From: Hyaloperonospora brassicae
Lineage: Eukaryota; Oomycota; Peronosporomycetes; Peronosporales; Peronosporaceae
Length of the DNA: 64,000 bases
Assembly (NCBI GenBank): GCA_947650285.1
Contig: CANTFL010001296.1
Coordinates: 478,548 to 542,547 of the forward strand
Direction of reading: 5' to 3'
Of this stretch, positions 12,258 to 25,562 are shown piece after piece. Position 1 is the first letter of the stretch. Each line of letters starts with the position of its first letter. The notes beneath the pieces were generated by a model that was not told the origin of the DNA, searched no databases, and saw nothing but the letters and a program-made list of their open reading frames with translations. The translations under genes were made by a program, and so were the position numbers.

Positions 12258-13985
12258 ATGGAGGCGCGTACGACGGACGAAGACACGCCCTTGTTACGGC
12301 CCGAGGCGTCTGCTGGCCGTCCAACTGGCGCGCCGAGTCCGTCTTCGCGGACGGCTGCTAGCGACAGCGTAGGCACTGCCCGGGACAGTCTCCAGAAGAC
12401 AGAGCTCGAGCTGAACGTGGACAAGATCTCGGTCCTCGCGTGCCCCTCGGCACGTCCGACGTACGGCAGTGCAGACGGCGCGTACAACCACTACGCGGAC
12501 CAGCCGCTGCACGAGACGCTGCAGACCAACGATGAGCTCAATATGCTCGAGCCGTACTTTGACGTGACGCCGTCGCGACTGCGTGTGGCGTTCGAAGGGT
12601 CGGGGACCGAAGGCGATGGCGAGCTGAGCTACGAGGGATTCCGTGCTGCGCTCAAGACGCTCGGGATCCGGTGCCTCGACAACGCTGTGTTTGCTCAGCT
12701 GGTCGAGAGCATTGACAAGGAACAGCGCGGCCGGATCACGCTCTTGCAATTCGACGCGGCAGTGCATCGCCTGAAGCTCATGCACATGTTTGACGAGGGC
12801 ACTGTGCCCGAAGTGAGCTCAATGGAGGGGCAGCACGAAGCCGCGTTGTCCGTGTCGGACTTTTCGAGCACGAGGCTGCAGAGCTTTGTCTTGCGACAAA
12901 AGAACTTGCACGAGTTCTTTACAGCACACCGCCCCGAGTGGGTGAACGTGCGGTGGATCAACTTGAAAGGCCGAGATAGCTTGAACCTCAAGCGCCTCGC
13001 GATCAAGTACCGACTGCATCCGCTGGCGATTGAAGACACGATTGAAGGCCATGAACGACCCAAGTTCGATCGCTACGATGGCCACTTGTTCATTGTGTTT
13101 CCGGTACTGGGAATGCGCGTGGCGTCGGACAAGGGACCTTTGCTAGAACGAAAGCGCAGTCGTCTGTACTCGGACACGCGGGGAACGCCCTTGCCGTCTT
13201 TTGTCAAGGAGAAGCGAGGATCGCTTTACCGCATCATGAGCATGGCGCCCGTCGACACCGAGGAGGAGGAGGAGGACGAGAACCCACTGAAGCTCTGCGT
13301 CGAGCACGTGTTTGTCTTCATCATCAACAACGATACCGTCATTACAGTCAAGAACGAAGGCGGCAGTGATATCTGGGCCGAACTCAATCGCCGGCTGGCC
13401 GTACCGTACTCGAAGCTACGACACAACAACGCCAACTTCCTCGTGTACTCGGTGCTCGATGTGATCGTGGACCAGGTAACAAGTGTCGTTGACTCGATCA
13501 CCGAGTGCCTCATCGAGCTCGAGAACCAGCTCAATCAACAGCGACATCGCTTCGAGTTACGGTCGCTGCGGCTGCTGAAGAACGAGCTCTTTGGACTTCC
13601 TCGATTCCTCAAACCTGCTCGGGAGGTGCTGAAAAGCATCATCGAAAGCAAAGACTTTGATGCCACTGTGACTGCCTACGTCCGCGACGTACACGATCAC
13701 GTGGTTCAGGTACTTGACGATATTGAACAGCAGCTCCAGATGTGCCGCCAGCTCACGGAAGACTACCGTGACGCCAAGACCACTCAGATGAACTACGTCA
13801 TCTACACACTCACTGTGGTCACGACCGTATTTCTGCCTGGACAGTTTCTCACGGGCGTCTACGGCATGAACTTTGACGACATGCCTGAACTTCACGAGCG
13901 TTATGGCTACGCTCTCTTTTGGATCCTCGCCATTGCCATTGCGGCTGCGCTGCAGTTCTATTTCCGCTACAAACAATGGATATAG
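12258..13985 (+). CDS. CorA-type Mg2+ transporter with N-terminal EF-hand-like region
   Basis: A single-exon gene of 575 codons; the open frame reaches back to a GTG at 12240 but the first ATG is at 12258. CorA/Mrs2 proteins are pentameric Mg channels in which the GMN motif forms the mouth of the pore. Here YGMNF lies at about residue 535, between two C-terminal membrane helices (about 510-530 and 548-567), and a short basic end follows, as expected. The cytosolic domain has the CorA signatures HPLAIEDTIEGHERPKFDRY and a long helix region with ECLIELENQLNQQRHRFELR. Residues about 95-190 carry two degenerate EF-hand-like units (EGDGELSYEGF and DKEQRGRITLLQF), an addition absent from bacterial CorA that suggests Ca or Mg sensing. 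An acidic run of Glu (about residue 335) interrupts the domain. Convergent with ZW10, only 103 bp apart. Confidence 0.92.
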   Translation: MEARTTDEDTPLLRPEASAGRPTGAPSPSSRTAASDSVGTARDSLQKTELELNVDKISVLACPSARPTYGSADGAYNHYADQPLHETLQTNDELNMLEPYFDVTPSRLRVAFEGSGTEGDGELSYEGFRAALKTLGIRCLDNAVFAQLVESIDKEQRGRITLLQFDAAVHRLKLMHMFDEGTVPEVSSMEGQHEAALSVSDFSSTRLQSFVLRQKNLHEFFTAHRPEWVNVRWINLKGRDSLNLKRLAIKYRLHPLAIEDTIEGHERPKFDRYDGHLFIVFPVLGMRVASDKGPLLERKRSRLYSDTRGTPLPSFVKEKRGSLYRIMSMAPVDTEEEEEDENPLKLCVEHVFVFIINNDTVITVKNEGGSDIWAELNRRLAVPYSKLRHNNANFLVYSVLDVIVDQVTSVVDSITECLIELENQLNQQRHRFELRSLRLLKNELFGLPRFLKPAREVLKSIIESKDFDATVTAYVRDVHDHVVQVLDDIEQQLQMCRQLTEDYRDAKTTQMNYVIYTLTVVTTVFLPGQFLTGVYGMNFDDMPELHERYGYALFWILAIAIAAALQFYFRYKQWI

Positions 13986-14088
13986 TAGCAGCAGCGAACC
14001 AGACAGGCAGACACTAACCGTGTGACAAGAGGCGCGAACGGGGTGTGAACGGCAACAAAAGTTGACACTGTCTGCACGGGGTTCATAT

Positions 14089-16995
14089 TCACTCGGTCTC
14101 AAGCATGAGCAGCTTCTGCACGAACTCATACTGCTCAGGAGACTCACGGAAGAGAGAACTACATGTTGGAATAAATACATGCCATTGATGATGAGTAAGG
14201 AAAGTCCTGACTGTTAGCACGAGTGCAGCAACGCTTGGTACACATCGGGAAGATGACGTGCACACAAGGTACGTACGTACCTCACGAGACTAGCCAACTC
14301 CTTCGGAGAAAACACGTCGAGAGAGCCGCTGTCAAATTTGTCGCGAACTGCTGCGAGCGGATCCATCTGCAAAGTACATCGCAACATCAGCTGACACATT
14401 CACGACGCGTAAAGGATGAAACAAGCGGACACGTCGTACCAACATCGCTCGGAGCTTTGACAGCCTTCCGAAACTGGGTACACATTTTCCAGCTTGACCC
14501 GGCGCCGTAACGAACGTTTGAGTCTGCACAATCGCAGCATCAACGTAGGATCAGTCCCTTCGATTCACGGCAGATACAATCGACACACATCGCACTTCTA
14601 CGAGCAGCGACAAGAGGTGGTGAAGATGAGCTCCAGCTTTGTCTGAAACGGACGTCTGGAAAGATGAAGTCGTACACGGAAAAGCATCAACAGGAGGACT
14701 ACTGCAAGCCGAACGCAAAAGAAAAGCACCAACCGTCTGAGTGAGCACACCATCGACGAAGTGCTGTACGAGCGGCTCGAGCATACGTGACATGGTCTTC
14801 TCGTAAACTGATCGGGGCAACCCTTCGCTCCAGAAAGAACTCATCTCCTTCAGCTTGTCAAGTGCGCTCTTCAGACAGTCCTCCACGGACTTGGCATCAA
14901 CCTCTGAATCGAGAGTGCTAAACGACTGCAACGGTTGACAAGTTAGACCAATTAATCACTGAAAGATACTGTGCTTGCTCTCGTACCGGTAGCTGTTTCA
15001 TCGCAGACATGATCTCGTTGATTCGATGCGTGGTGTATGCAGACAATGCTCGTTCCCCGTCTTCTCGGAACGCAGGGACCATGTCCACCATTGTCGCAGT
15101 TCGATTGAGAGAAGCTGGGAGCCTGCAACAACGTAAGCGAGTCAGCAACGGACTCAGCACTGCAACAGCTGTGTCTGACCTACCGACGGTTGTAGCGCTG
15201 TCCAATGACTAGCATGTGATACGCGACATAGATACAGTCGTTGTGGTACAACATGCAAGTTTGGGGGTCGTTTGCAATGGCATCACTGTACAGCGTGGGT
15301 ACAACTGTTCGGAACAAGAAGAACAAGTCCCGTGCTGTCTGGTAGAGCACCTTCGCACTCGCTTCACCAGAAGTGCATGCCTCATTGAGGGTCTGGTGCA
15401 CCAACTCTACTACCTCGTGAGCGCAGATACTTACACGGCAAGCAGGAGCCTGGAAACAACGGCTTTCCACCGCGTCCGAGCTCGACACGGCACCCTTTCC
15501 TCCGCTTTCTTTGTCGTTCTTCTCACATCGCATGGGTGCAATAAGGCTCCCTGTATCAGGTCCTTCCTTGGTCACAGCTGAATCGTGATACGCTCGGCTC
15601 ATCAAGGCGCGCCCAGAGCTCAAGATGACTTGTCGGCGTTTCGTAGCGTGCAGTCTGCACACAGGCACAGCAAGACAGCATCAATAACCACGCCATCAAG
15701 TAAAGCAAAGTCAATGCAACGCACTGGTTGAGCTCGTCGACTAGACCTCGCAGCTGGCTATTGCTGCAAGCTGAGAAGCCAATGGCCACCAAATTAGTTT
15801 CCAGGCTTGCAAGCTATCATGAACAGCACGCTAGTTAGCACGCTACGACGAAGATCACAAAAACGGGTGCGACATACTTACAGCTGTCATCAAGCCTTCG
15901 CGGTATGCGTCGAGCGCAGTAACTTCGTGCGGGATTTTACCTTGCAGCATATTCATGAGCTGGGCCTCGAGGTTACCCGGGATCTTCCACATAAAGTCTC
16001 CAAACTGACTCATCATCTCGGTGGTGCCCGCAAAAAGCTCTGCGTGCAGAAACTGAAGCACTTTGACAACGCTGGCACACTTTTCTTGTACATCAACTAG
16101 CTCGCTTTTCATCAATGCATCCTCGTCATTTACAATCGGTGCCACGATTTCCAGCATCGCACTGCTATCATCCCGTGTGCTTTTCGCGTTTCCCAGAGGC
16201 GTCTGCAGTATTGGTTTGATCAGATGGAAAGAGACGTCTTTCGCAATGTCCTGTAACCTCGGTACCAGGATGCCCAGTACTTTGCACGCTTTCCAGTAGT
16301 CTCTTTGTCGTTCCTCGACCGTCTTCGTTGTCGTTTCCAACCCATTTGCCGACAACTCCGTGGTAACATGTAGTACGCTGTTGTGCCACGTCACCATCCG
16401 GCGGAAGAAAGTTGTCAACTGGTCCAGCAGCCGGTCTTTCTGCCTCAGCACCTGTTGCTTTGCAGCTCGGACAATTTTGAGGTCGCTGCCCTCGCCATCT
16501 GCTCCCTCTTCCGTCTCTGTAATCTCTTGCACCATCTTCTCTACTTCCACAATTGCTTCAGCTGCTACAGCAAAGCACTCGTGCTCGATCGCTTCGTTAA
16601 CGCTTCGGAGTCGTCGGTCGATCTCCGTGAGTCGCTCAATCGAAGCCAACCTACGTCGTAACTCCTGCACTTGCTTTTCAAGACGTTCACGATGCATCCA
16701 CGACATTACAAACTGAGCTTCGGGAGCCATGTCACTGCTGTTATCCAGCTGTAAGCGGTTGATAGCAGCCAGTAGCGCAGCATTTAGCTGCCGCACTTTT
16801 GTCGGTATGACCGAATCTTCAGTGGCGTCTCCTTCGACAACAGGCGTCGCGCGGGAAGCATCAGCACTCCACGCAGCCGCAATCCTGACAGCTTCGCCCA
16901 TCGAAATCGCCGAAGACGACGAGTAGAAAGCGTGCAAGGCATCGAGCATTTCGTCACGCACGCGGACGATATCTTCCTGCGTTTCTTCGAGTTTC
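14089..16995 (-). CDS. ZW10: ZW10 (Dsl1/NRZ tethering and kinetochore RZZ subunit); first exon not resolved
   Basis: ZW10 acts in Golgi-to-ER vesicle tethering and, in animals, in the kinetochore RZZ complex. Exons on the minus strand: 16995-15882, 15813-15725, 15654-15184, 15122-14987, 14925-14734, 14655-14596, 14523-14440, 14366-14281, 14158-14089. All junctions are GT-AG and the joined frame has 766 codons before TGA, close to the usual 780 or so. The N-terminal part is coiled coil (ERLEKQVQELRRRL, DRRLRSVNEAIEHE). The diagnostic ZW10 block LHAELF...QFGDFMWKIPG is present, as are VELVHQTLNEACTS and MLYHNDCIYVAYHML. The end is KELASLV-SSLFRESPEQ. The exon at 16995 needs two nucleotides from an upstream exon; a candidate lies at about 17200-17300 but I could not place its splice, and a GATA repeat sits between. 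Confidence 0.88.
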
Positions 16996-17057
16996 CTGTA
17001 CATACAGCAGCATGTAAAAGAACGCGCGGATAAGTCGGACAGCAAATTGATCAAGAG

Positions 17058-17059
<2 letters not shown>

Positions 17060-17118
<59 letters not shown>

Positions 17119-17131
17119 GGATGGATGGATG
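17060..17131. repeat. GATA tetranucleotide microsatellite in the first ZW10 intron
   Basis: About 14 units of GATA followed by several of GGAT. It lies in the presumed first intron of ZW10, or in its 5' leader if the gene starts earlier. Confidence 0.9.
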
Positions 17132-17309
17132 GGTCGATAGAGAGATATTGTACTAGCGTATGTACCTAGTGAGGGGTGTCATGATGAGGTACACGAGGGG
17201 TGTCGTCAGCCAGGTATGTCTCCAGGCGGGTCAAGTTCTGCCCTTGTCTTCTTTTGCACAGCTAACCAGCGAGCTACGTGCTGAGTGAAGTTCTGTAGCC
17301 ATGACCGTG

Positions 17310-20300
17310 ACTAGTGTGGTCCACATTATATACGGTATGCACACCCGCAAAAGTCTCTCGTAATGCATTTCGGTTCACCTCGGGGGTCAACACTTTCGAT
17401 CTGTCTGAATCAGATCAATGGATCCTCGAGCCTGGTGAGGTGTCCTTGGGCCACGCGAGAATCCCAAGAAGACGGACTTTTGTCAACGCTTTCTTGTGCA
17501 AACCGCTTTGTCGCTATCTGTAGAGTATAGGAACAAGAGTATGCACAAGATGGACGACCAGTCTCTCACTAAACGCCGTGACATGGATGCTACTCCACTG
17601 CTCGTGCCTTTTTTTCGTAGCTCTGCCGAGGTTCGCTTTCGTCACCGATTCTCCATCGATGCCTCGCTACCACATCGTCAGTCCATTGTTAGTCGTCCAT
17701 GACACGGAACGTCAATTGCATGACCGAAAGCCGATGGTATGATGAGTGACAGACAACAGACGCTGCATCATCACTGCTTGCTTTTGTTCGATCGTTGCCG
17801 GCCATCGTCAGGTCACTTATGCCGGACTTGTGATCGAAAGGTGACTGACGGTCGTGGCCAGAGCAGATACCTCAGTCTTTTCAGGTCCGTCGTCTTTCAC
17901 CCACCTACATCCTGTTGGGGCACATTCCGTGTGAGACGACAACGCGGAACTCGTTCACTGCATTGGAACATGCGACACTTTGTAAGCATCTATCTCGAGC
18001 AGACATTCAGGATCAGCCAACTTGCAGTGCCTTGCAAGATGAGGACTGCACGCGATGGTGCTGACAAGGCACAATGTTATGTGACCATACAAGAAGCCTC
18101 AAAGCCATGTATATCTGTCAGAAGGCCTTCTTACGTGCGCTCCAGTCGTCACGCTTTGTTCGTTACACCCACATGACTTCGAATCGACTTCCATCCACGG
18201 AAGAATACAAGAGGATCCGTCAAGGCCGACCGTAAGCCATAAGGCAAGAATCACCATCGTGCGGCGTAACGACGGAGTTGACTTTGCTCATAGAAACTGG
18301 ACTCATGCACACTTGTACCACAAACGCGTGTGCGCTTTTGTTCGTCGTTGCGTTGGACATTGACGAGAGGACAATGTCGGTCGCTGTGTATACACGTGGA
18401 CCTTCGTCAGCGATCAAATGACTTTGGCCGTTGTCAACGTCACACTTTATTCGAGACAGTGCCGCAGCAATTGACACACTTCGCACCGGACTGATGTCGA
18501 TTGTTGCCGGCCATTGATAGTTGACTCGTGGACTTTGCGTCTATTGGAAAATAGCTGTTACACGTTGCAGCGCTGGTCGTGTACATGTTCCTCTTTGAGA
18601 TACTGCACTACAATATAACATTGACAACATCGCGCGCGACTGCGGGAACGCTATCATTTCTGTTGTGTATCGCAATATGGACGGCGCAAGTGAGCGCTTG
18701 CCCGTACACTGAAGCTGTGCGATCGAGATGTACTGCCCACAAACCACTCCGCTGCATGTACAGGTTCCGTCTTTCTCTAGTTGAAGTCGTCAGCCAAGCA
18801 GCACACGAAAACGAGTTGCATGTCAATGCACGGCGTTTTCTTCGATCGTATGACACGCAGCACACCATTGCTATCGACGCCGATTGATCACAATGCATGA
18901 GCAGTATCTCGGCGATACGTTGTCCTCTATCGCGGTGCATTCCGAGCATATCCGAAGATCGCCATCTCAACCTAATCTTATACATGACCTGCAGCTTGTG
19001 TTGATCGACGCTACAGGTAGTCGTGGCGCTTGTCGTTGCGTAGAACGACCAAGAAACGGATAAATCGTTCTACGTAGCAGAAGACTTGTGTCCAGGTCGA
19101 GGAGCTGTCACCACTGGACATGAGCGGGCACATGTCTTGCCGTTAGAAGCGAGCCGTGACAGAGACACAACGTGTTGTCGAAAGTATATGGTCGATCCAC
19201 TAATGTCGCAGTAGCAGACTCGCGACCACGAAAGCTTCACACTGTCCACGTCTTTTTCATTTACGGATTCAAGACGACTCTTCTTTCCGTACTGAGTCAC
19301 ATTTGAGAGGGCGATCGCAAGCGAAACGAACCAGCGCCGACTCGGAGACGTCCAGCCGCCAAGTGAATGCATTTGCATCGCCATCAAATGAGCAATCGCG
19401 TGCAAGTCACTACAGCCAAGAAAGGCTTTTGTCTGCTAGACACGACAGCCGTGAGACGCGTCGGACGCAGACCGGGCTGTCGAGAATTTCGACATGCGGT
19501 AGAACTGGCTGCAGCACAGATAGGTGAGTAGTGGAGGTGTTGCCCCTGACGACAAGCTTATCATCAGCGGGTATCCAGATGGGGTCTCTCTCAGCAATAG
19601 TAGGAACTAGGAACAACAGGAAAGACCTTCTTGTCGCTGGGTGCAAACCGAAAGGAAAGCATCGACCTCGACACCCCGGGGTGAGGGGCACGGCGCCAGC
19701 AGTTGACACCTTCCCCACCTTCTAGTTCCTGCTATTCTACGCTAGCCTCGAAGTCGTCGAGCCTGGTCGCCGCGCATGATTCCCAGTTTCACCGAGAGAA
19801 CTTGGCTCGAACGTGATTTGATCGGACCTGTTCAGGTGCGTCAGCGGCCCTTCGGAAAGGATCGGAGTGGTAGCCAGCGGTCTTCGCGCTCTCAGCGGCC
19901 TGTCTGCATCCTGACAAGGAGGAGACTCGATCCACGTGCCCTCTGCGGAGTGTCGCCCTTGACGCTCGACGACTCAGGCCAGCAGACTAAGTAGCGGAGA
20001 AGAGAATCCTGGTGGAGGCACACGGATATCGTATAGGCATCAGCACTTAGTCGCCGCTCTGGTTCTCTCTCTTCTAAGCCAGGTATGCAGTGCCGGTTGC
20101 GGCAGCGGTTCATGGCAGTCCGCTAGTGGTCGTAAGTCGTCGCGATGATCGATGACGGGCGTGTAGACGAGCACCTTGAACTACGGGATCGGTGCCATTA
20201 TCTCCACGCTTGGCCAACGCACTGAGTTGCCGTAATCCCGTCAAATGCAGAAGCGGTAGTCGCTTTGAGACGTCGTGGCCTGTACGCCTCGAAACACAGC

Positions 20301-21512
20301 GTCGCTTCACCCACACCACACACGCATGGTACCAATTGAGCTCATGAACGAACCAGATCGTTTTTCAAACCCGTGCCCTTCACCTCGACATCGTCTTGAA
20401 ATCGTGCAACCAGTCGAGCCCGCGCGGGTGTCGGTATTGCCGGAACTCTACGGGTTGCACAGTTGACAAAGCGGCCGGAAACCGCTGTACGTGGAGGGTC
20501 TCTGTAGTTCCCGTCCAGCGACTGGGAAACGTGCCCCACCCACCACCCACGCGCCTTCGAACGATGTTCCCGATAAGAAGTGCCGCGAAGGTCGGAGGTC
20601 ACCTCATGAGACGTCGGAAGGACACAGTACCTTCTGCCAGTGGGACGCTCTGCATGACAACAACTCAGCTGCGTGATGGCGACTCGGTGCGCCTTCCATG
20701 TCTGGGATAAGACACCATGCGCCGCTGCTCGTGGCCACATATCTGCTATGTCGTTCCATTGGGATTGCAATGGCAAGGAGAGCTGACGTCTGTGAAGGTG
20801 AACGGCACCCCGAGCATCGCCGTACGACTAGAGGCATTGATGGCTTTGTTTGCTATTCTCCATGCGTATCTCCGGTCTCGGGGATGAGCGTAAACGACCA
20901 CTCCCGAATGTAAGCAGCCCAACCCGAACGACACGGCCCCTTAGCTCCATAGATCAGTCGTAGGCGTCTGCCAACGCCGATCCAATCGAGAAAGAGGCGA
21001 CGCCAGTAGCATAGCCGTCGTCCACTGCCGTAGGTTGCGTCGGGCGTTCCAACGTACACGCTGCTGCGCGGAGGTGGGATGTGGACGATACACTCAGACG
21101 GACCGGTGCGGTCGGAGCGCAGATCCGACATGGAGCTGACGTTGAGCTAAGATACTTTTTCGACCGCGCGCTTCATGGGATCGAACGGCGTGGAAGGGAC
21201 GGAGTGGATCGTTCCCTCACCTGCCCCGACGCAAGTCAAGTCACGTGCTGCGAATCGCTTGACTGGCGTGCGCCCGCAGAAGAGACTAATCGTGTGAGAA
21301 TGGCGCGGGACGGGCCACGCGGTCTCTTTGCCGAAAGTGACTGCAGCGGATCGCCCGGTCACGAAAACTACACTCGGTCTGTGTGTGTGTGTATCATCAG
21401 AGTGCGTGTTGGTTGATGATTGGCTTGAGGTCGTGGGGTGCGCACGTCACTGCCCGAAACTTTGGTGGACGTCAAGGAGCGCACTTCGCGTTTGGCATCG
21501 CCGTCCGCAACA
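17310..21512. other. 4.2 kb intergenic region, no gene supported
   Basis: No open frame here matches a family I recognise. Two stretches look weakly coding on the minus strand: 19718-19070, where two frames of about 100 codons follow each other with composition better than the surroundings (the second contains ISGSTIYFRQHVVSLSRL), and 21131-20853 (93 codons rich in Arg, Trp and Tyr). They may be decayed gene or transposon pieces. A small plus frame at 17537-17702 starts with a real ATG. None has enough support to be called. Confidence 0.45.
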
Positions 21513-24181
21513 ATGCATCTGAGTCCGCGGGAAGAAGAGCACTTGATGCTGCACACTGCCGGTTTGCTGGCGCAAAAGCGCTTGGCACGGGGCCTGCGCC
21601 TCAACTACGCCGAAGCCGTTGCCTTACTGGCCACGCAAGTGCTCGAGTTCATCCGAGACGGCAAAACAGTGGCCGAACTCATGACCCTCGGCGCGCAGTT
21701 GCTCGGCAAGTACGTTCCTCCTACTGCTTTGGTTTTTGCTGCCTGTAGCGAGGGCATACCTCGAGATGCACCACTCACTGTCTCTCTGTCTCTCTGTCTC
21801 TCTGTCTCTCTGCCTCTGTACACTCCAAAACTCTGTGCGATGCTCGTAGACGCCAAGTGATGGACGGCGTGGCGTCGATCCTGGACGAAGTGCAAGTGGA
21901 AGGCACGTTCCCGGACGGCACGAAGCTCGTGACGGTCCACAATCCCATTGCCAGTTTAGATGGCGACCTGTCGCTTGCGCTGTACGGGTCGTTTCTACCT
22001 GTGCCGGCGCTGGAAGTCTTTGGTCCTTCGACTGCCGAGCCGACGAAGGCGCTCGGAGCGATCATTACCCGGGACACGGACATCGTGCTGAATGAAGGCC
22101 GCGAGAAGCGCGTGCTGCAGATCACCAACTTGTCGGACCGACCGATTCAAGTCGGTAGTCACTACCATCTCATTGAGACCAATCCGTATCTCGAGATGGA
22201 TCGGAAACTCGCGTACGGTTACCGCTTGAACATTGCATCGGGCACGGCGGTGCGCTTTGAACCGGGGGACCAGAAGACGGTTTCGATCGTCTCGATTGCG
22301 GGGGCGAAGGTGATCACGGGTGGCAATAACGTCGCATCGGGCGTCGTGGACGAGTCCAAAGTGGACGCTATTGTTGCAGATGCACTCGCCAAAGGCTTCC
22401 ACCACAAGCCACTGGATGTGAGTCAGCTGCCTGCGTGCACGACCCAACCTGACTTTGGAATCTGTACGATGCCCAGAAGTGTGTACGCGCAGATATATGG
22501 TCCGACGACAGGAGACGTGGTGCGTCTTGGTGACATGGAGCTGTACGTGGCGGTGGAAAAGGATTTGACAGTGTACGGAGACGAGTGCAAGTTTGGAGGC
22601 GGTAAGGTGCTTCGGGAAGGTATGGGTCAGGCGTCTGGCAGGACGTCCGATCAAGTCGTGGAGACGATCATCACCAACGCTTTGATTGTGGACTACACGG
22701 GTATCTACAAGGCCGACGTTGGGATCACGAACGGACTCATTGTGGGCATTGGCAAAGGAGGCAACCCAGACGTCATGGACGGCGTGATGCCCGACCTGGT
22801 CGTCGGCGTGAACACGGAAGTGATCGGGGGCGAAGGTCTGATTCTTACTGCAGGAGGCTTTGACGCCCACGTACACTTCATCTGCCCTCAGCTCTGCACC
22901 GAAGCACTTGCGAGTGGCTTGACCACGCTGCTCGGTGGAGGAGTCGGTCCAACGAGCGGGACAAAGGCTACGACGTGCACACCCGGTCCGAACCATATCA
23001 AGCTGATGCTCCAGGCGACAGACGTTGTCCCGATGAACATCGGTCTGACGTCCAAGGGCAACACTGCGCTTCCAGAGGGTCTGCAAGATGCAATTGATGC
23101 GGGCGCAGTTGGCATGAAGCTGCATGAAGATTGGGGGACGACCCCGGCCGCCATTGATACCTGCCTCAGTGTTGCCGAGGACAATGACGTTCAAGTGACG
23201 ATCCACACCGACACGCTGAACGAGTCTTCTTGCGTCGAGCACACGATCGCAGCGTTCAAAGGCCGAACGATTCACACGTATCACAGTGAAGGCGCTGGCG
23301 GAGGCCACGCTCCCGATATCATCACTGTGTGTGGTGAACCCAACGTGCTTCCGTCGTCGACGAACCCAACGCGTCCATACACTCGTAACACTATCGATGA
23401 GCACGTGGACATGCTGATGGTCTGTCATCACTTGAACAAGAACATTGCCGAAGACGTGGCGTTTGCAGAGTCGCGGATCCGCGGCGAGACCATTGCTGCT
23501 GAAGACCTGCTGCAGGACATGGGCGCAATCAGTATTATCTCGTCGGACTCGCAGGCGATGGGACGCATTGGCGAAGTGGTCACTCGCACGTGGCAAACCG
23601 CCGACAAGATGAAGAAGGAGCGTGGTCTTTTGCCCGAAGACGCAGCGTCCGACCACAAGTGTGACAACTTTCGTGTCCGGCGGTACGTTGCCAAGTACAC
23701 GATCAACCCCGCGATTGCTCATGGTATGTCCCACCTGATTGGATCGGTGGAAGTGAACAAACTCGCCGACCTGTGCTTGTGGCGGCCGTGCTTCTTTGGC
23801 ACGAAGCCCGAGATCGTGATCAAAGGCGGGATGATCGCTTGCGCTCAAATGGGGGACCCGAATGCGTCGATCCCGACGCCCCAACCCGTGAAAATGCGGC
23901 TAATGTTTGGTGCCATGGGCGATGCTGTGGGCTCGGGCTCGATCGCTTTTGTCAGCAAGAGTTGCGTGGACAAGAACATTGCGCAGTCGTATGGACTCAA
24001 GAAGCGCATTGAACCTGTCCGTCGCTGCCGGGGCGTCACGAAGAAGGATATGAAGCTGAATGACGCGGTGCCCAAGATAAAGGTCGACCCGGAGTCGTTC
24101 AAAGTGCACGCGGATGGGGAACTGCTGACTTGCGAACCAGCGATGACGCTGCCACTAGCGCAGCGGTTTTTCCTCTTCTAG
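21513..24181 (+). CDS. Urease, single-chain eukaryotic type, two exons
   Basis: Urease hydrolyses urea to ammonia and carbamate with a dinickel centre in the cytosol. Exon 1 is 21513-21709 and exon 2 is 21850-24181; the 140-bp intron has a GTACGT donor and holds a TCTCTG repeat. The 842 codons match the plant enzyme in length (about 840) and in its gamma-beta-alpha fusion. Nickel ligands are all present: DAHVHF (about residue 404), the carbamylated Lys in GMKLHEDWG (about 488), [23 protein letters not shown], and the Asp in [12 protein letters not shown]. The mobile-flap Cys/His is in VCHHLN (about 590), and the protein ends LAQRFFLF as plant ureases do. It looks fully active. No urease accessory genes lie in this window. 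A 629-codon frame on the opposite strand is a shadow. Confidence 0.97.
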
Positions 24182-25510
24182 TCGCGAGTCCGAAGTCTAC
24201 CGCTGGATTGGCGACAAAAGGAGTCATCGGGTGGGCCCGCGTTGATTGTGTTTAACTTCACTGCCGCGAGATGGGCTGTTGTGGCACGAATTTGCCACTG
24301 CGGTCAGACGACAGATTGAGGTCAGAGCTCTGGTACGACTCCTAATTCAACGACAATGAAGTCGGTGTGTTTGCTCACCATCTTTCAGCACGTAGTTGTG
24401 TGTGCGTGTGAGAGTAAGCAATCGTCATGTGGAAGCTTCGCGCTCGCTTGCAAGTCGATTGCCGGAGATGTTCGATCATAATGTCGTCGATGTTACTTCG
24501 ACAGGGACTCGACATCCCCTCCCTCTCTCTGTCCACAATCGGGGACCTGACTCCACGCGATCCAATGAGCTGCGTACTGCAGCGACCGCATGGCACGAGA
24601 AGCGGCCGAACTTGGTCACCTATCGTTCCTCCTAACTCCTGGCAAATTGGTAATCCCAATGCACTACTGCCTTGACGTCGCTGCTCGTCAATGTGCTGTT
24701 CGTCATTGAGGATCTGCAGACACTACCGCGGTGGAAGCTGTAGGAAGATACATCGATCGGAAGAGGAATCAACTGCAGACTAAATAACGTCACCATTAAC
24801 AACGCAGTGGAGACACTGTAAAGTGCCTCTCACCTGTACAGAGGTATACAGAAGACGCGTTCAAAATGCGGCGATCACATCACTTTGCAGACGTGTACGA
24901 CTACCCGAATGTCCACAACACCCGACTCGCTCGAATGAAAAGTCCACATCCACTGTATTGAGCAGAGCTCACGACATGTTTGCTACCACGTCAAGTGCAT
25001 TAGGCAGTCAAAGCGCAACGTCCGACGAGCTCTCAAGTAGAAGTCGACCAAAGTCAGTCGGCATCGAACGGTCCAAAGCGTTGGTGGAGCTGCGGCTTTG
25101 TCACCCGTTGCAAAGCACTCGCCCTGTCTTCAGTACCGTTGTAAGGTCGGCGGCGTCTGTCTTTGCAGGACGTAGTAGTACTCACGCACGTCCGTCCGTC
25201 CGTCCGTCTGTGTTCCATTTGGGTAACGAACGTCCCAGCGGGCACTTTGTTTCCCGCGAATGGCATCGCACCGGCCGAACGTTCGTGGAGCGTCTTCCGT
25301 CCAATAGAAGATACACTGGCGCGACCACCTGTCCTCATCGTGCACGACCCTCGAACCTGCTCCTGCGTACCGAAGCGAATTCCCGAGCCCCAATGCAGTA
25401 GGGCACAGAATAGCGCCACATTTCCAGACGCGAAGAACGACTTCGTAAGTCACGTCTTTGGCTTTACGGCCCTTGACGAGGACGAATGGTTTATCAAGAA
25501 ATCGATCCCT

Positions 25511-25562
25511 CTGTCTGTCTGTCCGTCTATCTGTCTGTCTATCTGTCTGTCTGTGTGTCTCT
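25511..25562. repeat. CTGT/CTAT microsatellite
   Basis: A run of CTGT units with occasional CCGT and CTAT variants, similar to the 11.1 kb array. Confidence 0.85.

Noticed and set aside
21995..23884. 629-codon open frame antisense to urease
   Set aside because: Entirely inside the urease coding exon; long antisense frames are common opposite GC3-rich genes, and the translation has no family features. Unlike the retroelement antisense ORFs it has no part outside the sense gene.
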